Shown here piece after piece: positions 52,498 to 61,700 of a stretch of 64,000 nucleotides of DNA (position 1 is its first letter; every line of letters begins with the position of its first letter). The notes under the pieces were generated by a model. That model was given only the letters and a program-made list of their open reading frames with translations. It was not told the origin of the DNA and did not search any database. Made by a program: the position numbers and the translations under genes. Source of the stretch: Ferrimonas marina (GTDB taxonomy: Bacteria; Pseudomonadota; Gammaproteobacteria; Enterobacterales; Shewanellaceae); assembly GCF_900129905.1 (NCBI RefSeq), contig NZ_FQXG01000002.1, positions 62,001-126,000 on the forward strand. The letters are read 5' to 3'.

Positions 52498-53880
52498 ATG
52501 ATCCCCCGTCTCAACCGCATTTCGTTGCGCCATTGGATGGCCACTGCCCTGCTCAGCCTACTGCCTACCCTGTCCCTGGCCGCCGACAAACTCGGCTATC
52601 CGGAGAAGGAGGAGCTCACCTTTGGCTTCATCAAGCTGACCGACATGGCGCCCCTGGCCGTTGCTTACGAGAAGGGGTTCTTCGAGGATGAGGGTCTCTA
52701 CGTCACCCTGGAAGCCCAGGCCAACTGGAAGGTGCTGCTGGACGGGGTAATCGACGGTCAGCTCGACGGTGCCCATATGCTGGCAGGTCAGCCCCTGGCC
52801 GCCACCATGGGGCTGGGTACCCAGGCCCACATCATCACCCCCTTCTCGATGGATCTGAATGGCAACGGCATCACCGTCTCCAACGCCATCTGGGACAAGA
52901 TGAAACCGCACCTGGCGATGCAGCCGGACGGCAAACCGGTCCACCCCATCAAGGCGGATGCATTGAAGCCGGTGGTGGACGAGTACCGTGCCGAGGGTAA
53001 GCCCTTCAACATGGGCATGGTGTTCCCGGTGTCCACCCACAACTACGAGCTGCGCTACTGGCTCGCCGCCGGCGGCATCCACCCGGGCTTTTACGCCCCG
53101 CACAAGGGCGACAGTTCCGGCCAGATCGATGCCGAGGCCCTGCTCTCGGTCACCCCGCCACCACAGATGCCCGCCACCATGGAAGCCGGCACCATCTATG
53201 GCTACTGCGTCGGCGAGCCCTGGAACCAGCAGGCGGTGTTCAAGGGCATTGGCGTACCGGTGGTCACCGACTACGAGATCTGGAAGAACAACCCGGAGAA
53301 GGTGTTTGGACTTACCGCCGAGTTTGCTGAGAAATACCCCAACACCACCGTCCGCCTGACCCGGGCACTGATCCGAGCGGCCCAGTGGCTGGATGCCAAC
53401 GACAACGCCAATCGACCGGAAGCGGTGAAGATCCTGGCTAAGTCCCAATACGTTGGCGCCGATTACGAGGTGATCGCCAACTCCATGACCGGCACTTTCG
53501 AGTACGAGAAGGGCGACAAGCGGTCGGTTCCGGATTTCAACGTGTTCTTCCGCTACTACGCCACCTACCCCTACTACTCCGACGCCATCTGGTACCTGAC
53601 CCAGATGCGTCGCTGGGGCCAGATCAGCGACGATAAGCCGGACCAGTGGTACTTCGACCTGGCCAAGCAGGTCTACCGCCCGGACATCTACGCCCAGGCA
53701 GCGCAATCGCTGATCGCCGAAGGCACGGTCCAGGCCGCGGACTTCCCCGATTTCGCCAACGAAAAGGGCTTCCGCGCCCCGCAGACCCACTTCATCGACG
53801 ACAAGGTGTACGACGGTACCCAGCCCAACGCCTACATCAACCAGTTTGCTATCGGCTTAAAGCAGGGCGATAAGCTCTAA
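52498..53880 (+). CDS. nrtA: Nitrate-type ABC transporter substrate-binding protein
   Basis: A 460-residue periplasmic binding protein of the NrtA/CmpA family. The signal peptide ends near LSLAADK (about 29). The mature start [21 protein letters not shown] and the block [19 protein letters not shown] are diagnostic, as are [18 protein letters not shown] and the C-terminal [25 protein letters not shown]. The family binds nitrate, nitrite or bicarbonate; nitrate is the usual ligand in proteobacteria. It heads a three-gene operon with nrtB ten bases after its stop. An AGGAG site precedes the ATG. Confidence 0.9.
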   Translation: MIPRLNRISLRHWMATALLSLLPTLSLAADKLGYPEKEELTFGFIKLTDMAPLAVAYEKGFFEDEGLYVTLEAQANWKVLLDGVIDGQLDGAHMLAGQPLAATMGLGTQAHIITPFSMDLNGNGITVSNAIWDKMKPHLAMQPDGKPVHPIKADALKPVVDEYRAEGKPFNMGMVFPVSTHNYELRYWLAAGGIHPGFYAPHKGDSSGQIDAEALLSVTPPPQMPATMEAGTIYGYCVGEPWNQQAVFKGIGVPVVTDYEIWKNNPEKVFGLTAEFAEKYPNTTVRLTRALIRAAQWLDANDNANRPEAVKILAKSQYVGADYEVIANSMTGTFEYEKGDKRSVPDFNVFFRYYATYPYYSDAIWYLTQMRRWGQISDDKPDQWYFDLAKQVYRPDIYAQAAQSLIAEGTVQAADFPDFANEKGFRAPQTHFIDDKVYDGTQPNAYINQFAIGLKQGDKL

Positions 53881-53889
53881 GGAGAGGCC

Positions 53890-54858
53890 ATGATCGCCAC
53901 ATTGAAACGGGTTACCCCCTCACCGGCTCTGGCGGGAAAACGCCTAACCGCCTTGCTATTGCCGATGGTCGGCTGCCTGCTGTTCCTGATGTTCTGGCAC
54001 CTGGGCGCGGCCCAGGTCCAGACCTCGCTGGGCCAGCTGCCGGGCCCGGTCCAGGTGGGCCAGCAGATGTCGACCCTGGTACAAGAGCATCAAGAGGAGC
54101 GGGACAAGGAAACCGCCTTCTATGAACGCCAGGAAGCCCGCAATGAGGCCCGGTTGGCAGAGGATCCCGACTACGTCGCCAAGATCCGTCCCTACACCGG
54201 CAAGCCCACCTTCTTTGACCAGATCGGCACCAGCTTAGTCACCGTGATGAGCGGCTTCGCCCTGGCGGCCATGGTGGCGATCCCCCTGGGCATTGCCCTG
54301 GGTCTGAACCAGGCCCTGAACCAGGCGATCAATCCGCTTATCCAGCTGTTCAAGCCGGTCTCCCCACTGGCCTGGTTGCCACTGGTCACCATGGTGGTCA
54401 GTGCGCTCTACACCAGCTCCGAGCCTGTGGTGGCCAAGTCCTTCATCAACTCCATGGTCACCGTCACCCTGTGCTGCCTCTGGCCCATGGTGATCAACAC
54501 CGCGGTGGGGGTAGCGGCCATCGATAAGGACCTGGTCAACGTCAGTCAGGTGCTGCGCCTGTCGCCGCTGTCCCATGTTCGCCAGATTGTGCTGCCGGCC
54601 TCGGTGCCGGCGATCTTCACCGGCATGCGGCTGTCGCTGGCAGTGGCCTGGATGGTGCTGATCGCCGCCGAGATGCTGTCGCAGAATCCGGGCCTGGGCA
54701 AGTTTGTCTGGGACGAGTTCCAAAACGGCAGCAGCCAGTCGCTGTCCCGCATCATGGTGGCGGTGCTGGTGATCGGCTTTATCGGCTTTCTGCTCGACCG
54801 CACCATGCTGCAGCTGCAGCGTTTTGTCAGCTGGGACAAATCCCAGATCCTGCGATAG
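53890..54858 (+). CDS. nrtB: Nitrate-type ABC transporter permease
   Basis: A 322-residue permease with a first transmembrane helix at about 22-40, then an unusual charged insert of about 60 residues rich in Glu, Gln and Arg (EEHQEERDKETAFYERQEAR region), and five further helices. The cytoplasmic coupling loop (EAA type) is at GVAAIDKDLVNVSQVLRLSPL and LPASVPAIFTGMRLSLA. The charged insert between helices 1 and 2 is seen in other proteobacterial NrtB proteins. It lies between the binding protein and the ATPase. Confidence 0.9.
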   Translation: MIATLKRVTPSPALAGKRLTALLLPMVGCLLFLMFWHLGAAQVQTSLGQLPGPVQVGQQMSTLVQEHQEERDKETAFYERQEARNEARLAEDPDYVAKIRPYTGKPTFFDQIGTSLVTVMSGFALAAMVAIPLGIALGLNQALNQAINPLIQLFKPVSPLAWLPLVTMVVSALYTSSEPVVAKSFINSMVTVTLCCLWPMVINTAVGVAAIDKDLVNVSQVLRLSPLSHVRQIVLPASVPAIFTGMRLSLAVAWMVLIAAEMLSQNPGLGKFVWDEFQNGSSQSLSRIMVAVLVIGFIGFLLDRTMLQLQRFVSWDKSQILR

Positions 54859-54869
54859 GAGATCCCAAC

Positions 54870-55706
54870 ATGACTCATCAACTGGAGATCAGCGGTGTCG
54901 ACATGGTGTTCGACACCCCCCAGGGCCCCTTCACCGCCCTCAAAGGGGTGGATCTGAAGATCAGCAAGGGAGAGTTTGTCTCCCTGATCGGCCATTCCGG
55001 CTGCGGCAAGTCCACCGTGCTCAACATCGTTGCCGGGCTGTACCAGGCCAGCAAAGGTGGCGTGATCCTCTCCGGAAAGGAGGTGCGTGAGCCCGGCCCG
55101 GAGCGGGCCGTGGTGTTCCAGAACCATTCACTGTTGCCCTGGCTGACCGCCTACAAGAACGTGGAGCTGGCGGTGAAACAGGTGTTTGGCAAACGGATGA
55201 CCAAAGAGGAGATCGCCGAGTGGGTGGAGCACAACCTGGCACTGGTGCAGATGACCCACGCCATGCACAAACGGCCGGATGAAATCTCCGGCGGCATGAA
55301 GCAGCGGGTTGGGATTGCCCGGGCCCTGGCGATGCAGCCCCAGGTGTTGCTGATGGACGAGCCTTTCGGTGCGCTGGACGCCCTGACCCGCGCCCATATG
55401 CAGGACTCACTGATGGCGATCCAGCAGGAGCTGGGCAACACCGTCATCATGATCACCCACGACGTCGACGAAGCAGTGCTGCTGTCCGATCGCATCGTAA
55501 TGATGACCAACGGACCGGAAGCGACCGTCGGTGAGATCCTGCCGGTCGCCCTGGAACGGCCCCGAAGCCGGCTGGAGCTGGCCCAGGATCCCGAGTACAA
55601 CCGCCTGCGCTCCGCCGTGCTCACCTTCCTCTACGACAAGCAGCGCAAGGTGGAACCCATTAGAACGCCAATAAAAAGTCCAAGACCTGCTCAAAAAACC
55701 GCCTAA
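54870..55706 (+). CDS. nrtC: Nitrate-type ABC transporter ATP-binding protein
   Basis: A 278-residue ABC ATPase. Walker A GHSGCGKST is at 41-49, the signature EISGGMKQRVGIARALA near 132-148, Walker B VLLMDEPFGALD near 153-164, and the switch His in ITHDVDEAVLLSDR. This is the single-ATPase form (NasD/NrtD-like), without the C-terminal binding-protein domain of cyanobacterial NrtC. The C-terminal tail is basic and ends PRPAQKTA. The stop lies in a small CCGCC/GGCGG hairpin. Confidence 0.9.
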   Translation: MTHQLEISGVDMVFDTPQGPFTALKGVDLKISKGEFVSLIGHSGCGKSTVLNIVAGLYQASKGGVILSGKEVREPGPERAVVFQNHSLLPWLTAYKNVELAVKQVFGKRMTKEEIAEWVEHNLALVQMTHAMHKRPDEISGGMKQRVGIARALAMQPQVLLMDEPFGALDALTRAHMQDSLMAIQQELGNTVIMITHDVDEAVLLSDRIVMMTNGPEATVGEILPVALERPRSRLELAQDPEYNRLRSAVLTFLYDKQRKVEPIRTPIKSPRPAQKTA

Positions 55707-55743
55707 AGGCGGCCCGTCGAATCAACACCCGTCGCATTCATTG

Positions 55744-55794
55744 ATCTGAACCATTAAAGGGGCATTTATTTTACCCCTTTAATGGTTATCAGAT
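55744..55794. other. Long hairpin between nrtC and the porin gene
   Basis: AACCATTAAAGGGG (55749-55762) pairs perfectly with CCCCTTTAATGGTT (55774-55787). Outside a two-base bulge the stem extends through ATCTG/CAGAT, giving 19 pairs around an 11-base AT loop. It ends the nrt transcript region and precedes the barrel gene by about 107 bases. It lacks a T-run, so it may be an operator or an RNA processing site rather than a plain terminator. Confidence 0.6.
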
Positions 55795-55901
55795 TGTTAC
55801 TATCAGCACGCCTTCTGAGGCGGTGCCGACTTGGTTACACCTGTTGGCGTCGCAGCAAACCGGTTCACCCGTGTTTATTTATCGTTTCAAGGAAAAGAAG
55901 C

Positions 55902-57104
55902 ATGAGACCTACCCTTGTCGCTCTGAGCCTGCTAGCTGGCCTGGCTCCCGTTGCCCACGCTGAGGTTTCCACCCTGTCCGACGCCTTTACCCAAGGCAGT
56001 ACCAAACTCGACTTTAACCTGCGCTACGAGTACGTAGAGCAAGACAACATCCTCAAAGACGCCGACGCCTTTACCCTGCGCACCCGCCTCACCTATAGTA
56101 CCGCCCCGCTGCACGGCCTCTCTGGCCTGGTGGAGTTCGAGGATTCCCGTAACGTGTTTGGCGTCGACGACTACAACGATGGCAATGGCAGCCGACCGGG
56201 ATACTCGGTGATCGCCGATCCCAACACCACCGAGCTTGACCAGTTCCTGCTGCGCTACCAACGTGACACCGGACCGGTCAAACTGGATATCAAAGGCGGC
56301 CGCCAGGTCATCGTGTTCGACAATCAGCGCTTTGTTGGCCATGTGGGCTGGCGTCAGGACCGCCAGACCTTTGATGGCGTCACCCTGATGGTGTCGCCGT
56401 TGGATGGCCTGGATCTGAATTACGGCTACATCAGTCAGCGCAACCGGATCTTTGCCGAGGCCAAGGACGTCAATGCCAACGATCACCTGATCAACGCCGG
56501 CTACAAGCTGCCTTTTGGCAAACTGAGCGGCTATGGCTATCTGCTGGACGACGAAGATATGGATGACCAGATCGACACCTGGGGTCTGCGCTTCGCCGGT
56601 GACACCGCTTTGGGCGAGAGCAAGCTCTCCTATCAGCTGGAGTGGGCCACCCAGGAGAAAGACACCGCCGCCGGCATGAGCTTCGATGCCGACTACTACC
56701 TGCTCGAGGCGGGCTACTCCATCTTCGGCCTGACCGCCAAACTGGGCTATGAAGTGCTGGGTTCCGACAGCGGCCAATACGGCTTCAGCACGCCGCTGGC
56801 GACCCTGCACAAGTTCAACGGCTGGGCCGATCAGTTCCTGACCACCCCCAATGAGGGCCTGGCGGATCTCTACCTGTCCGTGGGCGGCAAACTGCTCAGC
56901 GGCAGCTGGGCGGTGATCTACCACGACTTCGAGGCGGATGAGTCCAGCGACGGCATCTCGGATCTGGGCAGCGAGTGGGATCTCTCCTATAGCACCAAGC
57001 TGGCCAAGCACTACACCCTGGGAGCCAAGTACGCCGCCTACGACGCCGGTGACACCAAGGTGGATACCGACAAGTTCTGGCTCTGGGCCAGCGCCGCGTT
57101 CTAG
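55902..57104 (+). CDS. Porin-like outer-membrane beta-barrel (alginate-export-like fold)
   Basis: A 400-residue outer-membrane protein. The signal peptide ends LAPVAHAEV. The mature part is a series of alternating strands such as KLDFNLRYEYVEQDN, FTLRTRLTYSTAP and LKLGYEVLGSDSGQYGF and ends in Phe (WASAAF), as sorted barrels do. The pattern resembles alginate-export/OprB-type 16-18 strand barrels. The position after nrtABC suggests a channel for nitrate or another small anion, but this is inferred only from place. ATG 55902 has AAGGAAAAG upstream; the longer frame from 55782 is rejected. Confidence 0.75.
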   Translation: MRPTLVALSLLAGLAPVAHAEVSTLSDAFTQGSTKLDFNLRYEYVEQDNILKDADAFTLRTRLTYSTAPLHGLSGLVEFEDSRNVFGVDDYNDGNGSRPGYSVIADPNTTELDQFLLRYQRDTGPVKLDIKGGRQVIVFDNQRFVGHVGWRQDRQTFDGVTLMVSPLDGLDLNYGYISQRNRIFAEAKDVNANDHLINAGYKLPFGKLSGYGYLLDDEDMDDQIDTWGLRFAGDTALGESKLSYQLEWATQEKDTAAGMSFDADYYLLEAGYSIFGLTAKLGYEVLGSDSGQYGFSTPLATLHKFNGWADQFLTTPNEGLADLYLSVGGKLLSGSWAVIYHDFEADESSDGISDLGSEWDLSYSTKLAKHYTLGAKYAAYDAGDTKVDTDKFWLWASAAF

Positions 57105-57126
57105 CCCCAACGCACTGCCAACAACA

Positions 57127-57157
57127 ATCCACGAAAAATCCACGCAAAATCCACGCA
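57127..57157 (+). repeat. Three short direct repeats
   Basis: ATCCACG occurs three times at 11-12 base spacing (AATCCACGAAAAATCCACGCAAAATCCACGC in outline) just after the barrel gene and before its terminator. It may be a protein-binding array or chance slippage. Confidence 0.35.
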
Positions 57158-57159
57158 AG

Positions 57160-57188
57160 GGGCCAGTCTTTCGACTGGCCCTTTTTTT
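57160..57188 (+). terminator. Terminator of the barrel gene
   Basis: GGGCCAGTC and GACTGGCCC (57160-57168 with 57173-57181) form a perfect nine-bp stem with a TTTC loop, followed by seven T. Confidence 0.95.
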
Positions 57189-57301
57189 GCGCTCACACTG
57201 CGCTCCGGCGCAGCTTTACTCCGCTTTACCCTGGGGCCGTTGCCCCCAGGCCCCTCAATCATTAGCGTGGCAGACAGATAACCTCACCCTTCGGAGTGCC
57301 G

Positions 57302-58330
57302 ATGTTTCGCCTCGTTATTCGCCCCCTGGCTGCCTTGCTGCTCACTGTTGCCGCTCTATCGGCTCAGGCCAGCACCCTGACCGTCTACACCTCGCGTCAG
57401 CCGCACCTGGTGGCGCCGATACTGGACCAGTTCAGTGAGCAAACTGGCATCAAGACCGAGCTGCGCTTCATTGCCCCCGCCAAGCTGGATGATCAGCTGC
57501 AGGCTGAAGGAGCGGGATCTGCGGCGGACCTGGTGTTGGTCAATAACCTGGCAAGACTGGCCAGCCTGGTCGACAGAAACCTGACCCAACCGGTGGACGA
57601 GCCGGCCCTACAGCAGCGGATCCCCGAGGGGTTCCGCGACCCTGACCAGCACTGGTTTGCCCTGACCTGGCGTACCCGCAACATCTTCACCTCAGCGCCG
57701 CACCCGGCCGACTCGGCACCCAGCCACGAAGCCCTGAGCTACGAGGCACTGGCTCAGCCGCAATACCGTGGCAGGGTGTGCATGCGCTCCATCGACAGCC
57801 CCTTCAACCAGGGCCTGGTGGCCTGGATGATCGCCCGGCACGGTGAGGCAGAGACACGGCAATGGCTAGAGGGGCTCAAGGCCAACCTGGCGCGCCAGCC
57901 GGAAGGCACAGACCGAATGCAGATCCGTGCGGTCGCCCGGGGTGAGTGCGACTACGCCGTGGCCAACAGCTACTACCTGGGGGACATGCTGCAGGACCCA
58001 CGCTTTGCCGAAGACGCAGCCGGTGCTCAGATCCACTTCCCCAACCAGGACAGCGGTGGCACCCACCTGAACGTCTCCGGCATGGTGATGGCCCGTCACG
58101 CCTCCAACCCACAAGCCGCCCGCCAATTGATGGCCTTCCTGGCCTCTAAGCCAGTACAACAGGCCTATGCCGCTGCCAACTGGGAGTACCCGGTTAACCC
58201 GGAGGCGAGTCCCTCCGAGACACTGGCGCAATGGGACAGCTTCAAGGCCGACAACGGCGCGCTGCACCTGCTACTGCCGTTTTATCCTGCGGCACAGCGG
58301 CTTAGCGACGAAGTGGCGTTCGACCAGTAA
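57302..58330 (+). CDS. Fe(III) ABC transporter substrate-binding protein (FbpA/FutA type)
   Basis: A 342-residue periplasmic binding protein. The signal peptide ends LSAQAS. LTVYTSRQPHLVAPILDQFSEQTGI is the typical start of ferric-binding transferrin-like proteins, and the later paired Tyr (ANSYYLGDML) is the iron-ligand motif. GRVCMRSIDSPFNQGLVAW is also characteristic. No permease or ATPase gene follows, so partners lie elsewhere. ATG 57302 follows GGAG; GTG 57296 is less likely. Confidence 0.88.
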   Translation: MFRLVIRPLAALLLTVAALSAQASTLTVYTSRQPHLVAPILDQFSEQTGIKTELRFIAPAKLDDQLQAEGAGSAADLVLVNNLARLASLVDRNLTQPVDEPALQQRIPEGFRDPDQHWFALTWRTRNIFTSAPHPADSAPSHEALSYEALAQPQYRGRVCMRSIDSPFNQGLVAWMIARHGEAETRQWLEGLKANLARQPEGTDRMQIRAVARGECDYAVANSYYLGDMLQDPRFAEDAAGAQIHFPNQDSGGTHLNVSGMVMARHASNPQAARQLMAFLASKPVQQAYAAANWEYPVNPEASPSETLAQWDSFKADNGALHLLLPFYPAAQRLSDEVAFDQ

Positions 58331-58341
58331 GCTCTGGCCGG

Positions 58342-59364
58342 TTAACGGAAGCGATACAGCAGGGTCGCGTTGGCGGCAAACACCCGGGTGTCGTAGAAAT
58401 CGATGTCCGAGTCGGACTCATACCAGGCCAGGCCCAGCAGCACGTCCCAACGCTTCCAACCAGCCACATCGTGCAGGATCACCGTGCCCGACACACCGTA
58501 CTCATCGGCATCGGCCTTGCGGTCGTACACCGGATTATCGCTGTCGTAGTTGCGCACGGCATACGCCGCGGTCGCCACCAGGGTATGACCCTGGCCACGG
58601 CGCGAGTAGGTCAGCTGCGCCCCATAGCCATCACCGGCATTGGCCTCGCCGTCCAGATCCCGCTCGACATAGAACAGCTGGGGTGCCAGCAACTGCCGCT
58701 CCCCCGCTTCGAACAGCGCCAGTAACTCGTAGCGATGCTGAGTGCCACTGCGTCGAAGCGCGGACTGCTCAGATTGATCCAACCGTCCTTGTGCTAACAG
58801 CGACTGACCCGCTCGCTCATCATCGATGTCGATGTCACGCTGGGTGTAGGTAAACCCCAGCGGACTGTCACCGATGTTGTCCCAACCGAGGCGAAAGCCA
58901 TTGGAGTCGCGGTCAGTGGTGGCGCGGGGCTCACCGGTGAGGAAGGGATCGGCATACACCTCGGTGGGGACGCTGGAGAACACGTAGCTCAATGAGGGTG
59001 TGCCCCAGCCATCAAGCTTGTGGCGAAAGCCGATCTGCTGGGTCAGATCCAGGCGCACCAAATCCTGCAGGGCGTTACCGATGAACCACTGGCTGCGTTG
59101 GTTACTCAGGGTGTAGCGAAGGTCGATCTGAAAAGTAGGCGACCAGGCGGATTCGCTGCCCGGCGCCGCTTGGAGATCATCGACGGTTTCGTTGTCCAGT
59201 GACACCAAACGGTTGCCGGTAATGAAGTTGGACTCCACCGAGAAGTAAGTCACCCCCAACCCCAGGTTACCGCTGAGCCCAGGCTCCTCAGGAATCGGAT
59301 TGAGCTCCGCTGACCAGGCGTTGCCGGTCGTTACCAGGGCCAAAGCCCACGCTACCCTTCTCAT
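58342..59364 (-). CDS. DUF2860 outer-membrane barrel protein
   Basis: A 340-residue protein with signal peptide (RRVAWALALVTTGNAWSAE) and a body of amphipathic strands ending in Arg after LLYRFR. LNPIPEEPGLSGNLGLGVTYFSVESNFITGN and GWDNIGDSPLGFTY match the DUF2860 family of gammaproteobacterial barrels of unknown function. I start at ATG 59362-59364 after a GGGGGCAGG site. The neighbour on the left is convergent, so it is its own unit. Confidence 0.75.
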   Translation of the reverse strand: MRRVAWALALVTTGNAWSAELNPIPEEPGLSGNLGLGVTYFSVESNFITGNRLVSLDNETVDDLQAAPGSESAWSPTFQIDLRYTLSNQRSQWFIGNALQDLVRLDLTQQIGFRHKLDGWGTPSLSYVFSSVPTEVYADPFLTGEPRATTDRDSNGFRLGWDNIGDSPLGFTYTQRDIDIDDERAGQSLLAQGRLDQSEQSALRRSGTQHRYELLALFEAGERQLLAPQLFYVERDLDGEANAGDGYGAQLTYSRRGQGHTLVATAAYAVRNYDSDNPVYDRKADADEYGVSGTVILHDVAGWKRWDVLLGLAWYESDSDIDFYDTRVFAANATLLYRFR

Positions 59365-59525
59365 CCTGCCCCCTTGCTGCACGCCAACCGCAGGCCTGAC
59401 ATCGGCAAACTGCGAAACTCTTTACCAGCCAAACTCTTTCTCATCCAAAAAAGGCTCATGGGCTTGAGCATAGGCTGGCTCAAGGTGTATCGCTGCTTTT
59501 GCGGCTACGGGGCTCTTCAGGCACT

Positions 59526-59557
59526 AAAAAGCCGAGCACACCGGTGCTCGGCTTTTA
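59526..59557. terminator. Bidirectional terminator
   Basis: AAAAGCCGAGCAC (59527-59539) pairs perfectly with GTGCTCGGCTTTT (59544-59556). A and T runs on both flanks allow use in either direction. On the minus strand it ends the fasciclin gene. Confidence 0.9.
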
Positions 59558-59578
59558 GGATTCAGAACCTGACGCAGG

Positions 59579-60088
59579 TTATTGCGGCATGATGACGGTA
59601 TCGATCACGTGGATCACGCCATTGCTGGCCGCCACGTCGGTGGCAATCACCTGGGCGTTATCCACCTTCACCGCGCCATTTTGCACCATGATGTCGATGC
59701 TATCGCCCTGCACCGTCTTGGCTTCGCTGAGCGTCACCACGTCATTGGCGGTCACCTTACCGGGCACCACATGATAGGTGAGGATTGCCACCAGCTGGTC
59801 CTTGTTCTCGGGCAGCAGCAGGCTCTCCACCGTACCTTCCGGCAGCTTGGCAAAGGCCTCGTTGGTGGGGGCAAACACGGTGAACGGGCCGCTGCCTTGC
59901 AGCGTCTCCACCAGGCCCGCCGCCTGCACTGCCGCTACCAGGGTGGAGAAGTCGTCATTACCGGCGACCACGGCCACGATATCCTGCTGTTTTTTGTATC
60001 CACCCGCTATAGCGGAGGCAACCAGGAACACGGAGGCGAGGACAGCAATCATCAGGGTGGGAAGGGGCTTAGCGGTAGGCTGAGACAT
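59579..60088 (-). CDS. Fasciclin (FAS1) domain secreted protein
   Basis: A 169-residue protein. A signal peptide or N-terminal anchor lies at about 10-28. One FAS1 domain spans 34-168 with the two hallmark blocks: [15 protein letters not shown] near 88-102 (H1) and the [11 protein letters not shown] region followed by [14 protein letters not shown] (H2) at the end. Single-FAS1 bacterial proteins are adhesion or surface proteins of unclear role. It is monocistronic, with a terminator just after the stop. Confidence 0.9.
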   Translation of the reverse strand: MSQPTAKPLPTLMIAVLASVFLVASAIAGGYKKQQDIVAVVAGNDDFSTLVAAVQAAGLVETLQGSGPFTVFAPTNEAFAKLPEGTVESLLLPENKDQLVAILTYHVVPGKVTANDVVTLSEAKTVQGDSIDIMVQNGAVKVDNAQVIATDVAASNGVIHVIDTVIMPQ

Positions 60089-60276
60089 GGTTTCATCCTT
60101 AGGTTAAGAGCGACGGCGTCGCAGGTGTTGCTGATTACGCCCCCTGTTTCAGAGAGGATCGCCCCTATTGGGTGCAAACCCAGCTGCAACAGGTTAGTGC
60201 ACTGTCTTCTCAGTGCTTTTTCCCCTCAAATTTTTACTGCTAAGGCAAAAACCCAGGTTACGCCCCGCCATTTCGC

Positions 60277-60305
60277 TTGACCTGTCTAAGGCTTTACACT
60301 TTATC
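60277..60305 (+). promoter_or_regulatory. Likely sigma-70 promoter of the MerR-methyltransferase gene
   Basis: TTGACC (60277-60282), a 17-base spacer and TTTATC (60300-60305) lie 31 bases upstream of the ATG at 60337. The spacer is normal rather than the 19-20 bases of MerR-activated promoters. Confidence 0.4.
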
Positions 60306-60336
60306 CTGCTGCCGCACGCTACCCCAGGAGGCTCAC

Positions 60337-61512
60337 ATGTACCGTATCTCCGAGCTGGCCCAACTAACCGGTTTAGCCCGATCCACCCTGCTCTACTACG
60401 AAAAGCTCGGGCTGCTGAAAGGACGTCGGCTGGACAACGGCTACCGCCAGTACGACGACGGCGATCTGCAGCGGCTTCGACTGCTGCAGGCATTGCATCG
60501 CGGCGGCCTCAGCCTCAAAGAGTGCCTGCAGGTGCTCAACGAGGGGATCGACCGGCCTTTGCTGCAGCAGCGCCTGGCCGAACTGACCGAGGCGATCAGC
60601 GAAAAGCAGCAGGCCCAACGTCTGCTCCAGGCCCTGCTGGGACAGGCACCCGACGCACTACGAGAGTTTCACATTGAGATGGCCCAGCAGGCACCCGAAG
60701 CCCAGACCCAATGGCTGATGGCCCAGGGCCTGGATGAGACCGGTGCACTGCAGCTTCGCTGGCTATCCAAAGACCTTCATCAACACGAGCAATACATGAA
60801 CGACTTTCTCCACATCTTTGCCCCGCTGGACCACCACGGACCAGGCACCGAACAGGACAGCCTGTGGGCGCTGTCCCAGCTCCCCCAAGCCCCTCGCCGA
60901 GTCCTCGACATCGGCTGTGGCCCGGGTAACGCCACTTTGTTGTTAGCCAATCACAGCCCGGCTGAGGTCATCGGGTTGGATAACGTTGCGCAGAGCCTGG
61001 AGCGCCTTGAACAGCGCGCTCAGCAACAGGGGCTGGCAGATCGAGTCCAGAGCTGCAACGCCAGCATGACCGACATCCCCTTTGCCCCCGCCAGCTTTGA
61101 CCTGCTGTGGTGTGAAAACAGCGCCTATGTGATGGGGTTTGAGGCAACACTGCGCCAGTGGCGATCGCTGCTGGCCGAGGACGGCTACCTGGTGATCAGC
61201 GATCTGGTGTGGCTGACTCCGGATCCAGAGCCAGATCTGAGTGCATTTTGGCAGCGGGAATACCCGGACATGCAGCAAGAGCAGCATCGTTTTGCCCAGT
61301 GCCAGGCCGAAGGCTATCAACTGGTGGCCAGTCGGCGCCTGGGCCGGGCCGCTTGGCAGGCCTACACCCAGCCGCTGGCCGAGCGACTGGAGCAGGTCGA
61401 GGCCGAACTGCCACACTCCCGTGCCGTGGCGGAGCTAAAACAGGAACTGCCCGTGCTGGAGCGTTTCGAGGGTCAGTTCAGCTACGTCATCATGGTACTC
61501 AAGCCCATCTGA
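60337..61512 (+). CDS. MerR regulator fused to a SAM-dependent methyltransferase
   Basis: A 391-residue two-domain protein. Residues 1-70 form a MerR winged helix (MYRISELAQLTGLARSTLLY, YEKLGLLKGRR, GYRQYDDGDLQRL), followed by a coiled-coil dimer helix to about 105. After a linker, residues 165-300 form a class I methyltransferase: motif I VLDIGCGPGNAT at 189-200, acidic residue after strand 2 (EVIGLDN), motif post-II FAPASFDLLWCENSAYVM. The C-terminal 90 residues complete the fold. The product would sense or modify a small molecule while binding DNA. ATG 60337 has a near-ideal CAGGAGG site. Fusions of this type occur in gammaproteobacteria, but no target is established here. Confidence 0.85.
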   Translation: MYRISELAQLTGLARSTLLYYEKLGLLKGRRLDNGYRQYDDGDLQRLRLLQALHRGGLSLKECLQVLNEGIDRPLLQQRLAELTEAISEKQQAQRLLQALLGQAPDALREFHIEMAQQAPEAQTQWLMAQGLDETGALQLRWLSKDLHQHEQYMNDFLHIFAPLDHHGPGTEQDSLWALSQLPQAPRRVLDIGCGPGNATLLLANHSPAEVIGLDNVAQSLERLEQRAQQQGLADRVQSCNASMTDIPFAPASFDLLWCENSAYVMGFEATLRQWRSLLAEDGYLVISDLVWLTPDPEPDLSAFWQREYPDMQQEQHRFAQCQAEGYQLVASRRLGRAAWQAYTQPLAERLEQVEAELPHSRAVAELKQELPVLERFEGQFSYVIMVLKPI

Positions 61513-61617
61513 ATCTCCCTTCTCTACTTCTCTTCCTGACTTCCCTCCCTGACTTTCCTTCCTGAGGCGCTCAAGGAGAGAGCCGATCTGGCTTGCTGGA
61601 GCGAAGCGCCATCAAGA

Positions 61618-61660
61618 TACCGACCGGTCGTTCAAAAATATATTGAACGACCGGTCGGTA
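61618..61660. promoter_or_regulatory. Double palindromic TetR operator
   Basis: Arms of 18 bases, 61618-61635 and 61643-61660, are exact reverse complements separated by a seven-base AT spacer. Each arm itself contains a GACCGGTC core, so the element holds two nested palindromic sites. It ends 40 bases before the TetR ATG, where an autorepressor would bind. Confidence 0.85.
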
Positions 61661-61700
61661 TGCCCTATAGTTAGCCTGTCCAAAACCTCAGGTGACTCAA

